Origin: Herbaspirillum autotrophicum
GTDB lineage: Bacteria > Pseudomonadota > Gammaproteobacteria > Burkholderiales > Burkholderiaceae_D
Direction of reading: 5' to 3'
Length of the DNA stretch: 64,000 nucleotides
Assembly: GCF_001189915.1 (NCBI RefSeq)
Contig: NZ_LFLS01000011.1
Coordinates: 1 to 64,000 of the forward strand
Numbering within the stretch: the stretch's first letter is position 1; each line of letters opens with the position of its first letter. Positions 1-8,549 of this stretch are shown in pieces. The translations under genes and the position numbers were made by a program. The notes beneath the pieces are model-generated. The model was not told the origin of the DNA. It saw only the letters and a list, made by a program, of their open reading frames with translations, and ran no database searches.

Positions 1-27
1 TTTGTTTGTCATCAGCAGAGAAGCGAG

Positions 28-56
28 ATTATGTAGTCATTTTCGATTCGCGTCAA
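28..56 (-). promoter_or_regulatory. downstream rRNA-operon-type promoter (P2), reading left
   Basis: On the minus strand the -35 box TTGACG (51-56) and -10 box CATAAT (28-33) have a 17-base spacer. The sequence just upstream (57-92) is A/T-rich on the transcribed side, like an UP element. The discriminator after the -10 reads CTCGCTTCTC, a form I associate with betaproteobacterial 16S promoters. Transcription would start near position 21 and leave the window. Confidence 0.7.
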
Positions 57-179
57 CTTCTTTTTTAACGCTTTTCTTAAATTTCTTACTGCTAAATCCG
101 CACTTCTGAAACCTTCCCCACCACACTTGCTTCGTCACTCGCTACTGCTTGTTTCGTCGCTGCTTCAGCGGGGAGGCGA

Positions 180-208
180 ACTATAGCAAGACATCCCCTG
201 CACTGCAA
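180..208 (-). promoter_or_regulatory. upstream rRNA-operon-type promoter (P1), reading left
   Basis: On the minus strand a -35 box TTGCAG (203-208) and a -10 box TATAGT (180-185) are separated by exactly 17 bases, followed by a G+C-rich discriminator. Together with the second promoter at 28-56 this is the tandem layout found upstream of rRNA operons. The 16S gene itself would lie beyond the left edge, so the assignment to an rrn operon is inference. Confidence 0.65.
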
Positions 209-294
209 CACTTTATCGCAAATAATTTACTCTTTTTATACCATCTCCCCGCAAACCCACGTCCAGACTCACTTCCCTCAAATTCAACATCACA

Positions 295-330
295 AACAAA
301 AAGCCCGTCCCTGGCGGGACGGGCTTTTAT
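295..330 (-). terminator. intrinsic terminator after the enoyl-CoA hydratase gene
   Basis: An 11-bp perfect stem (301-311 with 316-326) with a TGGC loop is followed on the minus strand by a T-run (296-300). It lies just past the stop codon of the hydratase. A short T-run also follows on the plus strand, so it could work in both directions. Confidence 0.85.
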
Positions 331-362
331 CTGGCGGAGATGAACGATCAATCCTGCGACAA

Positions 363-1139
363 TCAGCGATTCTTGAAGTTAGGCACCCGCTTTTCGAGGA
401 ACGCACTCATGCCTTCCGTCTGATCTTCCGTGGCAAAACAGCTATAGAACACTGCGCGCTCGTATTTGATACCTTCTGACAATGTGGTTTCATAAGCACG
501 ATTGACCGATTCCTTGACCAGCAATGCTACCGGCTGCGACATCCCGGCAATGGCATTGGCTGCCGACATGGCCTCATCCAGCAACTTGTCCGCCGGCACA
601 ATACGCGATACCAGTCCGGCCCGTTCCGCTTCCTGCGCATCCATCATGCGTGCCGTCAGGCACATGTCCATTGCCTTGGCCTTGGAAATTGCCCGCGGCA
701 AACGTTGCGTACCGCCGGCGCCCGGGACGATGCCGAGCTTGACCTCGGGCTGACCGAACTGCGCATTGTCGGCAGCGATGATGAAATCGCACATCATTGC
801 CAGCTCACAGCCACCGCCCAGCGCATAACCGGCTACCGCTGCGATCACTGGCTTGCGTACCCGGCGAATGGTTTCCCAGTTGCGGCCGATGAACTCGCCC
901 TTGAGGACATCCATATAGTTATAGCCGGCCATGACCGTAATATCAGCGCCCGCAGCGAATGCCTTCTCGCTGCCGGTAATGATGATGCAGGCAATACCTT
1001 CGTCGGCATCGAAGCCGAGCAGCGCATCGCCCAGCTCAATCATCAACTGTTCGTTGAGGGCATTGAGCGCTTTCGGGCGATTCAGGCGAATCAAGGCAAC
1101 CTTGCCTGTGACTTCGGTTATTAGTGTTTCGTAGCTCAT
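363..1139 (-). CDS. enoyl-CoA hydratase
   Basis: A 258-residue crotonase-family protein that hydrates trans-2-enoyl-CoA to 3-hydroxyacyl-CoA in fatty-acid or aromatic-acid beta-oxidation, in the cytosol. The two catalytic glutamates of true hydratases are present, Glu112 in GGGCELAM and Glu132 in GQPEVKLG, 20 residues apart as in the mitochondrial enzyme. The oxyanion-hole segment FAAGADI is near residue 64. The ATG at 1137-1139 is chosen because an AGGAG lies just upstream and the length matches the family. An upstream GTG at 1196 would add 19 residues with no homology. It is monocistronic, with its own terminator at 295-330. The closest named relatives are PaaF/FadB1-type hydratases, but the pathway cannot be told from context. 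Confidence 0.93.
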   Translation of the reverse strand: MSYETLITEVTGKVALIRLNRPKALNALNEQLMIELGDALLGFDADEGIACIIITGSEKAFAAGADITVMAGYNYMDVLKGEFIGRNWETIRRVRKPVIAAVAGYALGGGCELAMMCDFIIAADNAQFGQPEVKLGIVPGAGGTQRLPRAISKAKAMDMCLTARMMDAQEAERAGLVSRIVPADKLLDEAMSAANAIAGMSQPVALLVKESVNRAYETTLSEGIKYERAVFYSCFATEDQTEGMSAFLEKRVPNFKNR

Positions 1140-1247
1140 GCGGTCTCCTGGTCTGATTACATCTATATAGGTATGGTGCAAAATCGAATCACGCACGATT
1201 GTAACGTCATTAAAACTTGTGCGAAATCAAACCCGCGTCAGGAATTC

Positions 1248-1276
1248 TTACAGCAGATCATGGTCAGGACTATACT
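1248..1276 (+). promoter_or_regulatory. sigma-70 promoter for the universal stress gene
   Basis: TTACAG (1248-1253) and TATACT (1271-1276) are 17 bases apart. They lie 39 bases upstream of the start codon at 1316, in a non-coding gap. Both boxes match consensus at four or more positions. Confidence 0.6.
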
Positions 1277-1315
1277 GAGTCATACCCCCCTTCACCTCTA
1301 ACAAAGGAGGACCAT

Positions 1316-1753
1316 ATGTTCAAGACTATTCTTGTACCGACGGATGGATCCGATCGTTCGGACAAAGCGATCAACAACGCAATCGACTATGCCCGCCACT
1401 GCAACGCCAGAATTATCGGCATCTCGGTGGCCGAGCCGTACCCCTTCTCACCGCTGGCGGAAAGCTCGATGGCAATTGATCCCGGGATCTATGAAGATAA
1501 TGTGCGCTCACTGGCGGAACAGCATGTCAAGAAAATTGCCGATGCCGCCAGAGAAGCCAACGTCACCTGCGAAACCGTCACGGTCCTGTCATTCGCGCCG
1601 GATGAAGAAATCGTCAATGCCGCCAAGAAATTCAACTGCGATGTTATCTTTATGGCATCACATGGCCGCAGCGGATTAAGCCGACTGTTTCTCGGCAGCA
1701 AGACGCAAAAGGTATTGGCTCATTCGACAATCCCGGTACTGGTATTGCGCTAA
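1316..1753 (+). CDS. universal stress protein, UspA family
   Basis: A 145-residue single-domain Usp protein, a cytosolic ATP-binding or dimeric stress protein of the alpha/beta Rossmann-like fold. The start MFKTILVPTDGSD is typical. The C-terminal nucleotide-binding loop is present as ASHGRSGLSRLFLGSKT, giving the G-x2-G-x9-G-(S/T) pattern of ATP-binding members. The ATG at 1316 follows an almost perfect AAAGGAGG. The in-frame upstream extension to 1217 is rejected because it crosses the promoter. It stands alone between divergent and convergent neighbours and ends in a strong terminator. The specific stress it answers is unknown. Confidence 0.93.
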   Translation: MFKTILVPTDGSDRSDKAINNAIDYARHCNARIIGISVAEPYPFSPLAESSMAIDPGIYEDNVRSLAEQHVKKIADAAREANVTCETVTVLSFAPDEEIVNAAKKFNCDVIFMASHGRSGLSRLFLGSKTQKVLAHSTIPVLVLR

Positions 1754-1775
1754 ACCGCGCACGGTCTTGAAAGAC

Positions 1776-1818
1776 AGAAGCCTGTCCGTTTTCCAACGGG
1801 ACAGGCTTCTTTGTTTAC
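1776..1818 (+). terminator. intrinsic terminator after uspA-like gene
   Basis: The arms 1776-1790 and 1795-1810 form a long stem with one bulged base, closed by a TTCC loop and followed by a T-rich tail. It separates the stress gene from the convergent mltA. Confidence 0.8.
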
Positions 1819-1843
1819 CCCTATGTACAGAGCGCGCTGATTT

Positions 1844-3040
1844 TCAGCGTGGCGCCACGCCCGTTGGCAGCAACACCCACATCAAACCGCGCTGCTTCAT
1901 GCCGCCGGCCTTGTCGCCGGCTTCATCGCCAAAACCCCAGAAGTAATCTGCCCGCACCGGACCGCGAATCGCGCCACCGGTATCTTGCGCCAGCACCAGT
2001 CGTTGCAGCAACACATCGCTGTTGGGCTGCGTGGTTGCCAGAAAGACTGGCGCGCCCAGCGGAATGAATTGCGGGTCGACTGCAATCGAGCGCTGACCGG
2101 TCAACGGCACGCCCAATGCACCCTTGGGACCTTTGGACGGATCGAGCAGCTTTTCTTCCTTGAAGAAGATATAGCTCGGGTTCACATTCAGCAATTCTTG
2201 CTGGCGCGCCGGATTGGCGGCCACCCATGCCTTGATTCCCTGCGCCGAGGCTTGTGCCAGCGTCATTTCACCTTTGTCCACCAGATAGCGGCCAATCGAT
2301 TTGTAAGGGTGACCATTCTGATCAGCGTAAGCCAGACGCACCGTTTCATTGCTGTCCGGCATGAAAACCCGTCCCGAGCCCTGCACTTGCAGGAAAAATG
2401 CCTCGACCGGATCATCTACCCATACCAACTCCTTGCCACTCAGTGCATGCGACTGCAACAGCTCGGCCCGTGACGGATAAGGCACAACCTTGTTGCCGAC
2501 CACGCGGCCACGCAGACGCATGTTTTTGAGATCGGGATAGACGCTGGCCAGGTCAATCGTCAGCAAATCTTCCGGCGCGCGATACAGCGGTGTCTGATAG
2601 ACCCCACCGCGCTTGCGGGCGCCACGCAGCAATGGTTCGTAATAGCCCGTCACCAAACCGTTATCGGAGCCGTCCTGATTCAACACCTTATATGGCGTGA
2701 AATAGGTTTCAAAGAAAGCCCGTACCGCATTCTGATCACCGGCATTGACCTGACGCGCGGCGGTACAGACCGATTTCCATTCAGCGCGCTTTACCAACGT
2801 CGAACAGGAAGTCATGAATGCCGGCCATGCTTCGCGCACATCGTCGCGCGCCCATCCCGGCAATGCGGAAAAATTGCTGGGTTGCATGGTTTGCGTGGCG
2901 CCGGCAGGGGTTGCCGGTTGTGGTTTGGCGACCGGCGTTGTTCCGGGAACCACCGGCGCCGGGCCCGGCGTGGTACACGCGGCGAGGCAAACAACGACGA
3001 TGGCGGCTAATGCAGGTAAACTGATGCGGGTAAAAGACAT
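1844..3040 (-). CDS. mltA: membrane-bound lytic murein transglycosylase A
   Basis: A 398-residue outer-membrane lipoprotein that cleaves peptidoglycan glycan strands between MurNAc and GlcNAc, forming 1,6-anhydro ends. The N-terminus is a lipoprotein signal with lipobox LAAC near residue 22, followed by a Pro/Thr/Ala-rich linker. The MltA domain includes GYYEPLLRG. The C-terminal 3D domain has QDTGGAIRGPVRADYFWG, which holds the aspartates expected for catalysis. Length fits the family. It is single-gene and convergent with the stress gene. A small membrane-protein ORF starts 15 bases away on the other strand, so the two share a tiny divergent promoter region. Confidence 0.93.
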   Translation of the reverse strand: MSFTRISLPALAAIVVVCLAACTTPGPAPVVPGTTPVAKPQPATPAGATQTMQPSNFSALPGWARDDVREAWPAFMTSCSTLVKRAEWKSVCTAARQVNAGDQNAVRAFFETYFTPYKVLNQDGSDNGLVTGYYEPLLRGARKRGGVYQTPLYRAPEDLLTIDLASVYPDLKNMRLRGRVVGNKVVPYPSRAELLQSHALSGKELVWVDDPVEAFFLQVQGSGRVFMPDSNETVRLAYADQNGHPYKSIGRYLVDKGEMTLAQASAQGIKAWVAANPARQQELLNVNPSYIFFKEEKLLDPSKGPKGALGVPLTGQRSIAVDPQFIPLGAPVFLATTQPNSDVLLQRLVLAQDTGGAIRGPVRADYFWGFGDEAGDKAGGMKQRGLMWVLLPTGVAPR

Positions 3041-3055
3041 TGAGGAAAATTTAAA

Positions 3056-3205
3056 ATGTGGTGGTTAATACTGGAAGCGGCGGGAGCATTCTTTATATTC
3101 GTATTCATCGTCTGGTGGACCATGTTCTCCGGCCGGAAGCCTGACCGGCCGGCAGCGCAGAAAAAGCCGCAGCCGACATCCAGGGACAAGGAAACGAATT
3201 CTTAA
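3056..3205 (+). CDS. small single-pass membrane protein, 49 residues
   Basis: An ORF of 49 codons that starts MWWLILEAAGAFFIFVFIV: one hydrophobic helix (about residues 2-23) flanked by tryptophans, then a short basic and Pro/Lys-rich cytoplasmic tail (KPDRPAAQKKPQP). A GAGGA stands about 10 bases before the ATG. It is divergent from mltA and its stop overlaps the stop region of convergent apaG by 4 bases (3202-3205). I recognise no named family. The compact packing between two conserved genes, the ribosome site and the clean helix-plus-tail architecture argue that it is real. Function is unknown; an envelope role is only a guess from the mltA neighbour. Confidence 0.65.
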   Translation: MWWLILEAAGAFFIFVFIVWWTMFSGRKPDRPAAQKKPQPTSRDKETNS

Positions 3206-3576
3206 TGCAGCGTGCGCGGCAATGACAGGATGAATTCAGGAATTCTTACATCAAACTGCTCTCCATCTTCTGCGACACAAAAATACTCTCCGTGCATGGA
3301 GCCCTGCGGTGTCTGCAGGGCCGTGCCACTCGTATACTCAAATTGCTCTCCTGGCTGCAAGAACGGTTGATGACCGACCACGCCGAGTCCGCGCACCTCT
3401 TCCGTATGGTTATTCGCATCGGTAATCACCCAATGACGTGAAATCAGCTGGGCAGCCACTTTCCCGCTATTGACGATCGTGATCGCATAAGCGAATACAT
3501 AATGCGACCGCGACGGATCAGACTGTTCCTCCAGATACTGCGTCTTCACCGTCACCGTTAATTCATACGTTGCCAT
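3202..3576 (-). CDS. apaG: ApaG protein
   Basis: A 124-residue protein of the ApaG/DUF525 family, an all-beta Fn3-like fold. It shows the family segments GVVGHQPFLQPGEQFEYTSG and GSMHGEYFC. ApaG is linked to diadenosine tetraphosphate and Co/Mg resistance phenotypes in enterics, but its biochemical role is not settled. The ATG follows a GAGGAA. The gene is divergent from rpe across a gap of about 125 bases, the usual betaproteobacterial neighbourhood. Confidence 0.93.
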   Translation of the reverse strand: MATYELTVTVKTQYLEEQSDPSRSHYVFAYAITIVNSGKVAAQLISRHWVITDANNHTEEVRGLGVVGHQPFLQPGEQFEYTSGTALQTPQGSMHGEYFCVAEDGEQFDVRIPEFILSLPRTLH

Positions 3577-3702
3577 GCGGATTCCTCGATTTTATGGATT
3601 GCGTGAGCCATTCCACACGAAATTAACCGCAAGTGCAAGGCTTGCCCCAAACCGATCGGACTCAAACAGGTAAAATAGCGCATCTTTTTAAGCCATACCG
3701 CC

Positions 3703-4365
3703 ATGCCTACCTATCGTATTGCTCCAAGCATCCTGTCTGCCGATTTCGCCCGTCTGGGAGAAGAAGTCCGCAATGTCGTCGCCGCCGGCGCTGATTTCAT
3801 CCACTTCGACGTCATGGATAACCATTACGTTCCCAACCTGACCATCGGTCCGTTGGTATGCGAAGCAATTCGCCCCCACGTGCAGGTGCCGATTGACGTC
3901 CATCTGATGGTGAAACCGGTGGATCGCATCGTTCCCGACTTCGCCAAGGCCGGTGCCAACATCATCAGCTTTCATCCGGAAGGCTCCGAACATATCGACC
4001 GCACCTTGCAACTGATCCGCGACAACGGCTGCAAAGCCGGTCTGGTCTTCAATCCGGGGACGCCGCTGCATTACCTGGATCACGTCATGGATAAGCTCGA
4101 TCTGATTCTGATCATGTCGGTCAATCCGGGCTTCGGCGGTCAGTCCTTCATTCCTGAAGCACTCAACAAGATTGCCGCAGTACGCCGCCGCATCGATGAG
4201 AGCGGTCGCGACATCCTGTTGCAGGTTGACGGCGGCATCAAGATCGACAACATCGCGGCGGCGGCCAAGGCTGGTGCCGATACCTTTGTCGCTGGCTCTG
4301 CCATCTTCGGCAAACCCGACTACAAAGCCGTGATTGACGCCATGCGCGTACAACTGGCCGCATAA
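3703..4365 (+). CDS. rpe: ribulose-phosphate 3-epimerase
   Basis: A 220-residue TIM-barrel enzyme that interconverts D-ribulose 5-phosphate and D-xylulose 5-phosphate in the pentose phosphate pathway. Family motifs are present in order: [10 protein letters not shown] at the N-terminus, [33 protein letters not shown] and VDGGI, covering the metal-binding His/Asp residues and the phosphate loop. Length is standard. It is followed after 23 bases by gph and then the trp genes, so the three probably share upstream transcription. Confidence 0.97.
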   Translation: MPTYRIAPSILSADFARLGEEVRNVVAAGADFIHFDVMDNHYVPNLTIGPLVCEAIRPHVQVPIDVHLMVKPVDRIVPDFAKAGANIISFHPEGSEHIDRTLQLIRDNGCKAGLVFNPGTPLHYLDHVMDKLDLILIMSVNPGFGGQSFIPEALNKIAAVRRRIDESGRDILLQVDGGIKIDNIAAAAKAGADTFVAGSAIFGKPDYKAVIDAMRVQLAA

Positions 4366-4388
4366 AGACCAACAGAAAGTACGTTCCC

Positions 4389-5057
4389 ATGCTGCACGAT
4401 ATCAAAGCTGCCATCATCGACCTCGACGGCACCATGCTCGACACTGCGCCTGACTTTCATGTCGCGGTCAATCGCATGCGCGCCGATCTGGGTCTGACCC
4501 CGCTGGCGATGCAGACCATCGTGGATTTCGTCGGCAAGGGGACCGAAAATCTGATGCGACGCGTGCTGGCAGTCGACTATGACGAGCAGGAAGTGGAACA
4601 GCATTTCGCGCAGGCGCTGGAGTCTTACCAGTACCACTATCCGTTGATCAATGGCGATTACTCGACGTTGTACCCGGGCGTCATCGATGGCTTGAACGCC
4701 ATGAAACAAAAGGGATTGCGACTGGCATGCGTGACCAACAAGCCGCTCGCCTTTGCCTTGCCGCTGCTGGAGAAAAAGGGACTGCGTTCCTATTTCGAGA
4801 TTGTCTATGGCGGCGATTCGCTGCCACAGAAGAAACCGCATCCGGCGCCACTGCTGCAAGTCTGCAAGGATTTTGATCTGCAACCGGCACGGGTAGTCGC
4901 CATCGGGGACTCCTCCAATGACGCGCAAGCAGCGCGGGCAGCGGGTTGCCGGGTATTGAACGTACCGTATGGGTATAACCACGGCGAGCCTATACACGAC
5001 GTCGATTCCGATGGTATAGTTCAAACCTTGCTGGAAGCAGCAAACCTGATTTCGTAA
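4389..5057 (+). CDS. gph: phosphoglycolate phosphatase
   Basis: A 222-residue HAD-superfamily hydrolase that removes phosphate from 2-phosphoglycolate. Motif I is DLDGTMLDTAPD near residue 15, motif II is the Thr in CVTNKP, the motif III lysine is in KKPHPAPLL, and motif IV is GDSSNDAQAARAAG. The cap domain is the helical C1 type of Gph. It sits between rpe and the trp leader. This position upstream of trpE is common in betaproteobacteria. Other small phosphate esters cannot be ruled out as substrates. Confidence 0.93.
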   Translation: MLHDIKAAIIDLDGTMLDTAPDFHVAVNRMRADLGLTPLAMQTIVDFVGKGTENLMRRVLAVDYDEQEVEQHFAQALESYQYHYPLINGDYSTLYPGVIDGLNAMKQKGLRLACVTNKPLAFALPLLEKKGLRSYFEIVYGGDSLPQKKPHPAPLLQVCKDFDLQPARVVAIGDSSNDAQAARAAGCRVLNVPYGYNHGEPIHDVDSDGIVQTLLEAANLIS

Positions 5058-5111
5058 GCATCGGACTGAGTCACACAGATTTACCTGAAGATTACTTAAA
5101 CGCCACCACAA

Positions 5112-5198
5112 ATGTTTCTCGACAAAAAAACTACCGTCCAACAATCAGCCGCCCCTGAGGCCTGGCTGTGGCGACGCTGGCAATCCTGGGCTAACTGA
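5112..5198 (+). CDS. trpL: trp operon leader peptide
   Basis: A 28-codon ORF in the 315-base gap before trpE. Its C-terminal part reads EAWLWRRWQSWAN: four tryptophans within 9 residues (positions 18, 20, 23 and 26), which is far above chance. A terminator hairpin with a run of six T follows 12 bases after the stop. This is the architecture of ribosome-mediated trp attenuation: with charged tRNA-Trp the ribosome runs through and the terminator forms; with Trp shortage it stalls. No convincing Shine-Dalgarno precedes the ATG, which is the main weakness. The functional reading is inference from the well-known enteric mechanism. Confidence 0.8.
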   Translation: MFLDKKTTVQQSAAPEAWLWRRWQSWAN

Positions 5199-5209
5199 AC
5201 CCGAATGCC

Positions 5210-5241
5210 TCCGGCTGCTCCGCGCAACCGGAAAGTTTTTT
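5210..5241 (+). terminator. trp attenuator terminator
   Basis: Stem TCCGG-C-TGC (5210-5218), loop TCCGC, then GCA-A-CCGGA (5224-5232), with one C/A mismatch and a T6 run at 5236-5241. The 5' arm can alternatively pair with leader RNA: CGGCTG (5212-5217) with CAGCCG (5146-5151), and GCCTC (5207-5211) with GAGGC (5157-5161). That makes an 11-bp competing helix. Which form a stalled ribosome favours has not been modelled. Confidence 0.75.
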
Positions 5242-5372
5242 GCAACATCCCCCCTATATTAGTACCCGTAAGCAGTACCCCTGTTTAGATAGCGCTATTG
5301 CCCGGAACGGCTTCGTAAAGACGCATCTTGCGGATTTATAAACGTTCTACAATAGCGATCCTGGAGAGATAC

Positions 5373-6869
5373 ATGACTGAACTCGAATTCAAATCGCTGG
5401 CCGCAGAAGGCTATAACCGCATTCCCCTGATCGCTGAAGCCTTTGCCGATCTGGAGACGCCGCTGACGCTGTATCTCAAGCTGGCACAAACCCAGAATGC
5501 GGGGAAAAATACTTTCCTGCTGGAATCAGTCGTCGGTGGCGAACGCTTCGGCCGCTATTCCTTCATCGGCCTGCCGGCGTCTACCAAATTACGCAGCTAC
5601 GGCAACAAGATCGAAGTTCTGAAAAACGACAAGGTGATCGAAACCGCCGAAGGCAATGCGCTGGAATTCATCTCCGAATACCAGGCCCGATACAAAGTGG
5701 CGATTCGTCCGGGCATGCCGCGTTTCTGCGGTGGCCTCGCAGGTTACTTCGGCTACGATGCGGTACGTTATATCGAAAAGCGTCTGGCGCATTCGACCCC
5801 AAAAGATGATCTCGGCCTGCCCGACATTCAATTGCTGGTTACCGAAGAACTGGCCGTGATCGACAATCTGTCCGGCAAGTTGTATCTGATCGTGTACGCC
5901 GATCCGTCGCAGCCGGAAGCATTCTCGAAAGGCCGTCAGCGCCTCAAGGACTTGCGCGCCATGCTGCGTCGCGCCGCCGATGCGCCGGTCACCAGCGGCT
6001 CGGTCCGCACTGAAACAATCCGCGATTTCTCCAAGGAAGCGTATCTGAAGGCAGTCGCCAAAGCCAAGGAATACGTCATGGCCGGCGATCTGATGCAGGT
6101 GCAGATCGGTCAGCGCCTGCGCAAATCCTATGTCGATTCGCCGCTGATGCTGTATCGCGCACTGCGCTCGCTCAATCCTTCGCCCTATATGTACTTCTAC
6201 AATTTCGGCGATATGCAGATTGTCGGCGCGTCACCGGAAATTCTGGTGCGCAATGAAAGCCTCGGCGACGGTCAAAAGAAAATCACCATCCGGCCGCTGG
6301 CGGGAACCCGTCCACGCGGCTCGACCCCGGAACGCGATGCTCAACTGGCAACCGAGTTGCTGGCCGATCCCAAGGAAATTGCCGAACACGTCATGCTGAT
6401 CGATCTGGCGCGCAACGATATCGGCCGCATTGCCGCTACCGGCAGCGTGAAAGTAACCGATCAGATGGTGATCGAAAAATATTCGCACGTGCAACACATC
6501 GTTTCCAACGTCGAAGGCATTCTCAAGCCGGGCTTGTCGAATCTGGACGTGCTCAAGGCCACCTTCCCGGCCGGCACGCTGTCGGGCGCACCGAAGGTAC
6601 GGGCCATGGAAATCATTGATGAACTGGAACCGACCAAGCGCGGTATCTACGGCGGTGCCTGTGGTTATCTGTCGTTTGGCGGCGAAATGGATGTCGCCAT
6701 TGCGATCCGCACCGGGGTGATCAAGGATGGCACGCTGTATGTGCAAGCCGCTGCCGGCATCGTCGCCGATTCGGTGCCGGAAATGGAATGGGAAGAAACC
6801 GAAAACAAGGCACGTGCCGTATTGCGTGCTGCCGAACAAGTACAAGATGGCCTGGATGGAGAAATCTAA
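5373..6869 (+). CDS. trpE: anthranilate synthase component I
   Basis: A 498-residue enzyme that makes anthranilate from chorismate, using ammonia delivered by TrpG; the first committed step of tryptophan synthesis. The N-terminal domain carries LLESVVGGERFGRYSFIG, the LLES segment that binds tryptophan for feedback inhibition. The C-terminal chorismate-binding domain has IRPLAGTRPRG, LIDLARNDIG and GTLSGAPKVRAMEI. The ATG at 5373 is preceded by GGAGA. An in-frame extension back to 5328 has no support. The stop codon abuts the trpG start with no gap, so the two subunits are translationally linked. Confidence 0.97.
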   Translation: MTELEFKSLAAEGYNRIPLIAEAFADLETPLTLYLKLAQTQNAGKNTFLLESVVGGERFGRYSFIGLPASTKLRSYGNKIEVLKNDKVIETAEGNALEFISEYQARYKVAIRPGMPRFCGGLAGYFGYDAVRYIEKRLAHSTPKDDLGLPDIQLLVTEELAVIDNLSGKLYLIVYADPSQPEAFSKGRQRLKDLRAMLRRAADAPVTSGSVRTETIRDFSKEAYLKAVAKAKEYVMAGDLMQVQIGQRLRKSYVDSPLMLYRALRSLNPSPYMYFYNFGDMQIVGASPEILVRNESLGDGQKKITIRPLAGTRPRGSTPERDAQLATELLADPKEIAEHVMLIDLARNDIGRIAATGSVKVTDQMVIEKYSHVQHIVSNVEGILKPGLSNLDVLKATFPAGTLSGAPKVRAMEIIDELEPTKRGIYGGACGYLSFGGEMDVAIAIRTGVIKDGTLYVQAAAGIVADSVPEMEWEETENKARAVLRAAEQVQDGLDGEI

Positions 6870-7445
6870 ATGTTACTGATGATCGATAACTACGACTCCT
6901 TCACCTACAATCTGGTGCAGTACTTCGGTGAACTCGGTGAAGACGTGCTGACCATCCGCAATGATGAAATCACGCTCGATGACATCGCCAAGCTCAATCC
7001 GGAGCGGATTTGCCTGTCGCCCGGGCCATGCAGCCCGAAAGAAGCCGGTATCTGCGTCGATTTGCTCAAGCAATTTTCCGGCAAGCTGCCGATTCTCGGC
7101 GTCTGCCTCGGCCATCAGGCCATCGGCGAAGCGTTCGGCGGCAAGATTGTGCGCGCCAAACAGGTCATGCATGGCAAGACTTCGCGGATTGCCCATACCG
7201 GCGTTGGTGTGTTCAAGGATATTCCAAGTCCCTATACCGTGATCCGCTATCACTCACTGGCCATTGAACGGGCGTCCCTGCCGGACTGCCTCGAAGTCAC
7301 GGCCTGGACTGATGATGGTGAAATCATGGGTGTGCGCCACAAGGAGTTCGATCTGCAAGGAGTGCAATTCCACCCTGAATCGATTCTTTCGGAACACGGC
7401 CATGCCCTGCTGAAGAATTTCCTGACTGGTTCGGCCCGCGCCTGA
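6870..7445 (+). CDS. trpG: anthranilate synthase component II (glutamine amidotransferase)
   Basis: A 191-residue class I glutamine amidotransferase that supplies ammonia to TrpE. The catalytic triad is visible: Cys in [11 protein letters not shown] near residue 79, and His and Glu in VQFHPESIL. The N-terminal [20 protein letters not shown] is the family signature. The ATG starts on the base after the trpE stop. A dual role with PabB in folate synthesis is common when only one such subunit exists, but that cannot be judged here. Confidence 0.97.
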   Translation: MLLMIDNYDSFTYNLVQYFGELGEDVLTIRNDEITLDDIAKLNPERICLSPGPCSPKEAGICVDLLKQFSGKLPILGVCLGHQAIGEAFGGKIVRAKQVMHGKTSRIAHTGVGVFKDIPSPYTVIRYHSLAIERASLPDCLEVTAWTDDGEIMGVRHKEFDLQGVQFHPESILSEHGHALLKNFLTGSARA

Positions 7446-7483
7446 ACACCGTCATATCACTGAACCCGGATCGGAATCACATC

Positions 7484-8521
7484 ATGTCTATCACTCCGCA
7501 AGAAGCGCTGCTGCGCTGTATCGAGCACCGCGAAATCTTTCACGACGAAATGCTGTCGCTGTTTCGGCAAATCATGCGCGGCGAAATGTCGCCGGTCATG
7601 ATTGCCGCACTGACACTCGGTTTGCGCGTCAAGAAGGAAAGCATCGGCGAAATCGCCGCCGCCGCACAGGTCATGCGCGAATTCGCCACCAAAGTGCCGA
7701 TGGCGGAAACCGGCAACCTGCTCGATATCGTCGGCACCGGCGGTGACGGCGCGCATACGTTCAATATTTCCACCGCCTCGATGTTCGTCGCCGCCGCCGC
7801 CGGTGCCCGCATTGCCAAGCATGGCGGCCGCAGCGTGTCATCTTCGTCCGGCAGCGCCGACGTTCTGGAAGCACTCGGCGCCGATATCAACCTGCAACCG
7901 GAACAGGTCGCGCAATCCATTGCCCAGACCGGTATCGGCTTCATGTTCGCGCCCAATCATCACGCCGCCATGAAACACGCGGCGCCGGTACGCAAGGAAC
8001 TCGGCGTGCGCACCATTTTCAACATTCTCGGCCCGCTGACCAATCCGGCCGGCGCCCCCAATATCCTGATGGGAGTATTTCATCCGGATCTGGTCGGTAT
8101 CCAGGTGCGCGTCCTGCAACGCCTCGGCGCGCAGCATGCCATCGTGGTCTGGGGTCGCGACAATCTGGATGAAGTCACACTGGGCGGCGCCACCATGATC
8201 GGTGAACTGGTCAATGGCGAAATCCGGGAATATGAAATCCATCCGGAAGATTTCGGCATGAGCATGTTTGCCAGCCGCAATCTGCAAGTGGCCAATGCGG
8301 CCGAATCCAAGGAAAAAATCTTTGAAGCCCTGGCGGGCACGCCCGGTCCGGTGCACGACATCGTCGCGCTCAATGCCGGTACGGCGCTGTATGCCGCCGG
8401 CGTGGTTGAGTCGATCGAAGCCGGTTTGCAAAAAGCCCGTGCCTGTATTGCTTCCGGTGCCGCCCGCGCCAAGCTGGATCAATTTGTCGAAGTGACCCGG
8501 CAACTGGGCGGCAAACTCTGA
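7484..8521 (+). CDS. trpD: anthranilate phosphoribosyltransferase
   Basis: A 345-residue enzyme that transfers phosphoribosyl from PRPP to anthranilate, the second step of tryptophan synthesis. The PRPP-binding glycine loop [14 protein letters not shown] and the [21 protein letters not shown] segment are intact. It is a stand-alone TrpD, not fused to TrpG as in enterics. It lies 38 bases after trpG in the same operon; PRPP is supplied by prs, also in this window. Confidence 0.97.
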   Translation: MSITPQEALLRCIEHREIFHDEMLSLFRQIMRGEMSPVMIAALTLGLRVKKESIGEIAAAAQVMREFATKVPMAETGNLLDIVGTGGDGAHTFNISTASMFVAAAAGARIAKHGGRSVSSSSGSADVLEALGADINLQPEQVAQSIAQTGIGFMFAPNHHAAMKHAAPVRKELGVRTIFNILGPLTNPAGAPNILMGVFHPDLVGIQVRVLQRLGAQHAIVVWGRDNLDEVTLGGATMIGELVNGEIREYEIHPEDFGMSMFASRNLQVANAAESKEKIFEALAGTPGPVHDIVALNAGTALYAAGVVESIEAGLQKARACIASGAARAKLDQFVEVTRQLGGKL

Positions 8522-8549
8522 ACGATGACCTGACCAAGCCCTGTACATC

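Noticed and set aside
149-343. 64-codon ORF on the plus strand at the left edge
   Set aside because: It lies across the upstream rRNA-type promoter and a terminator stem, has no ribosome site and no protein-like pattern.
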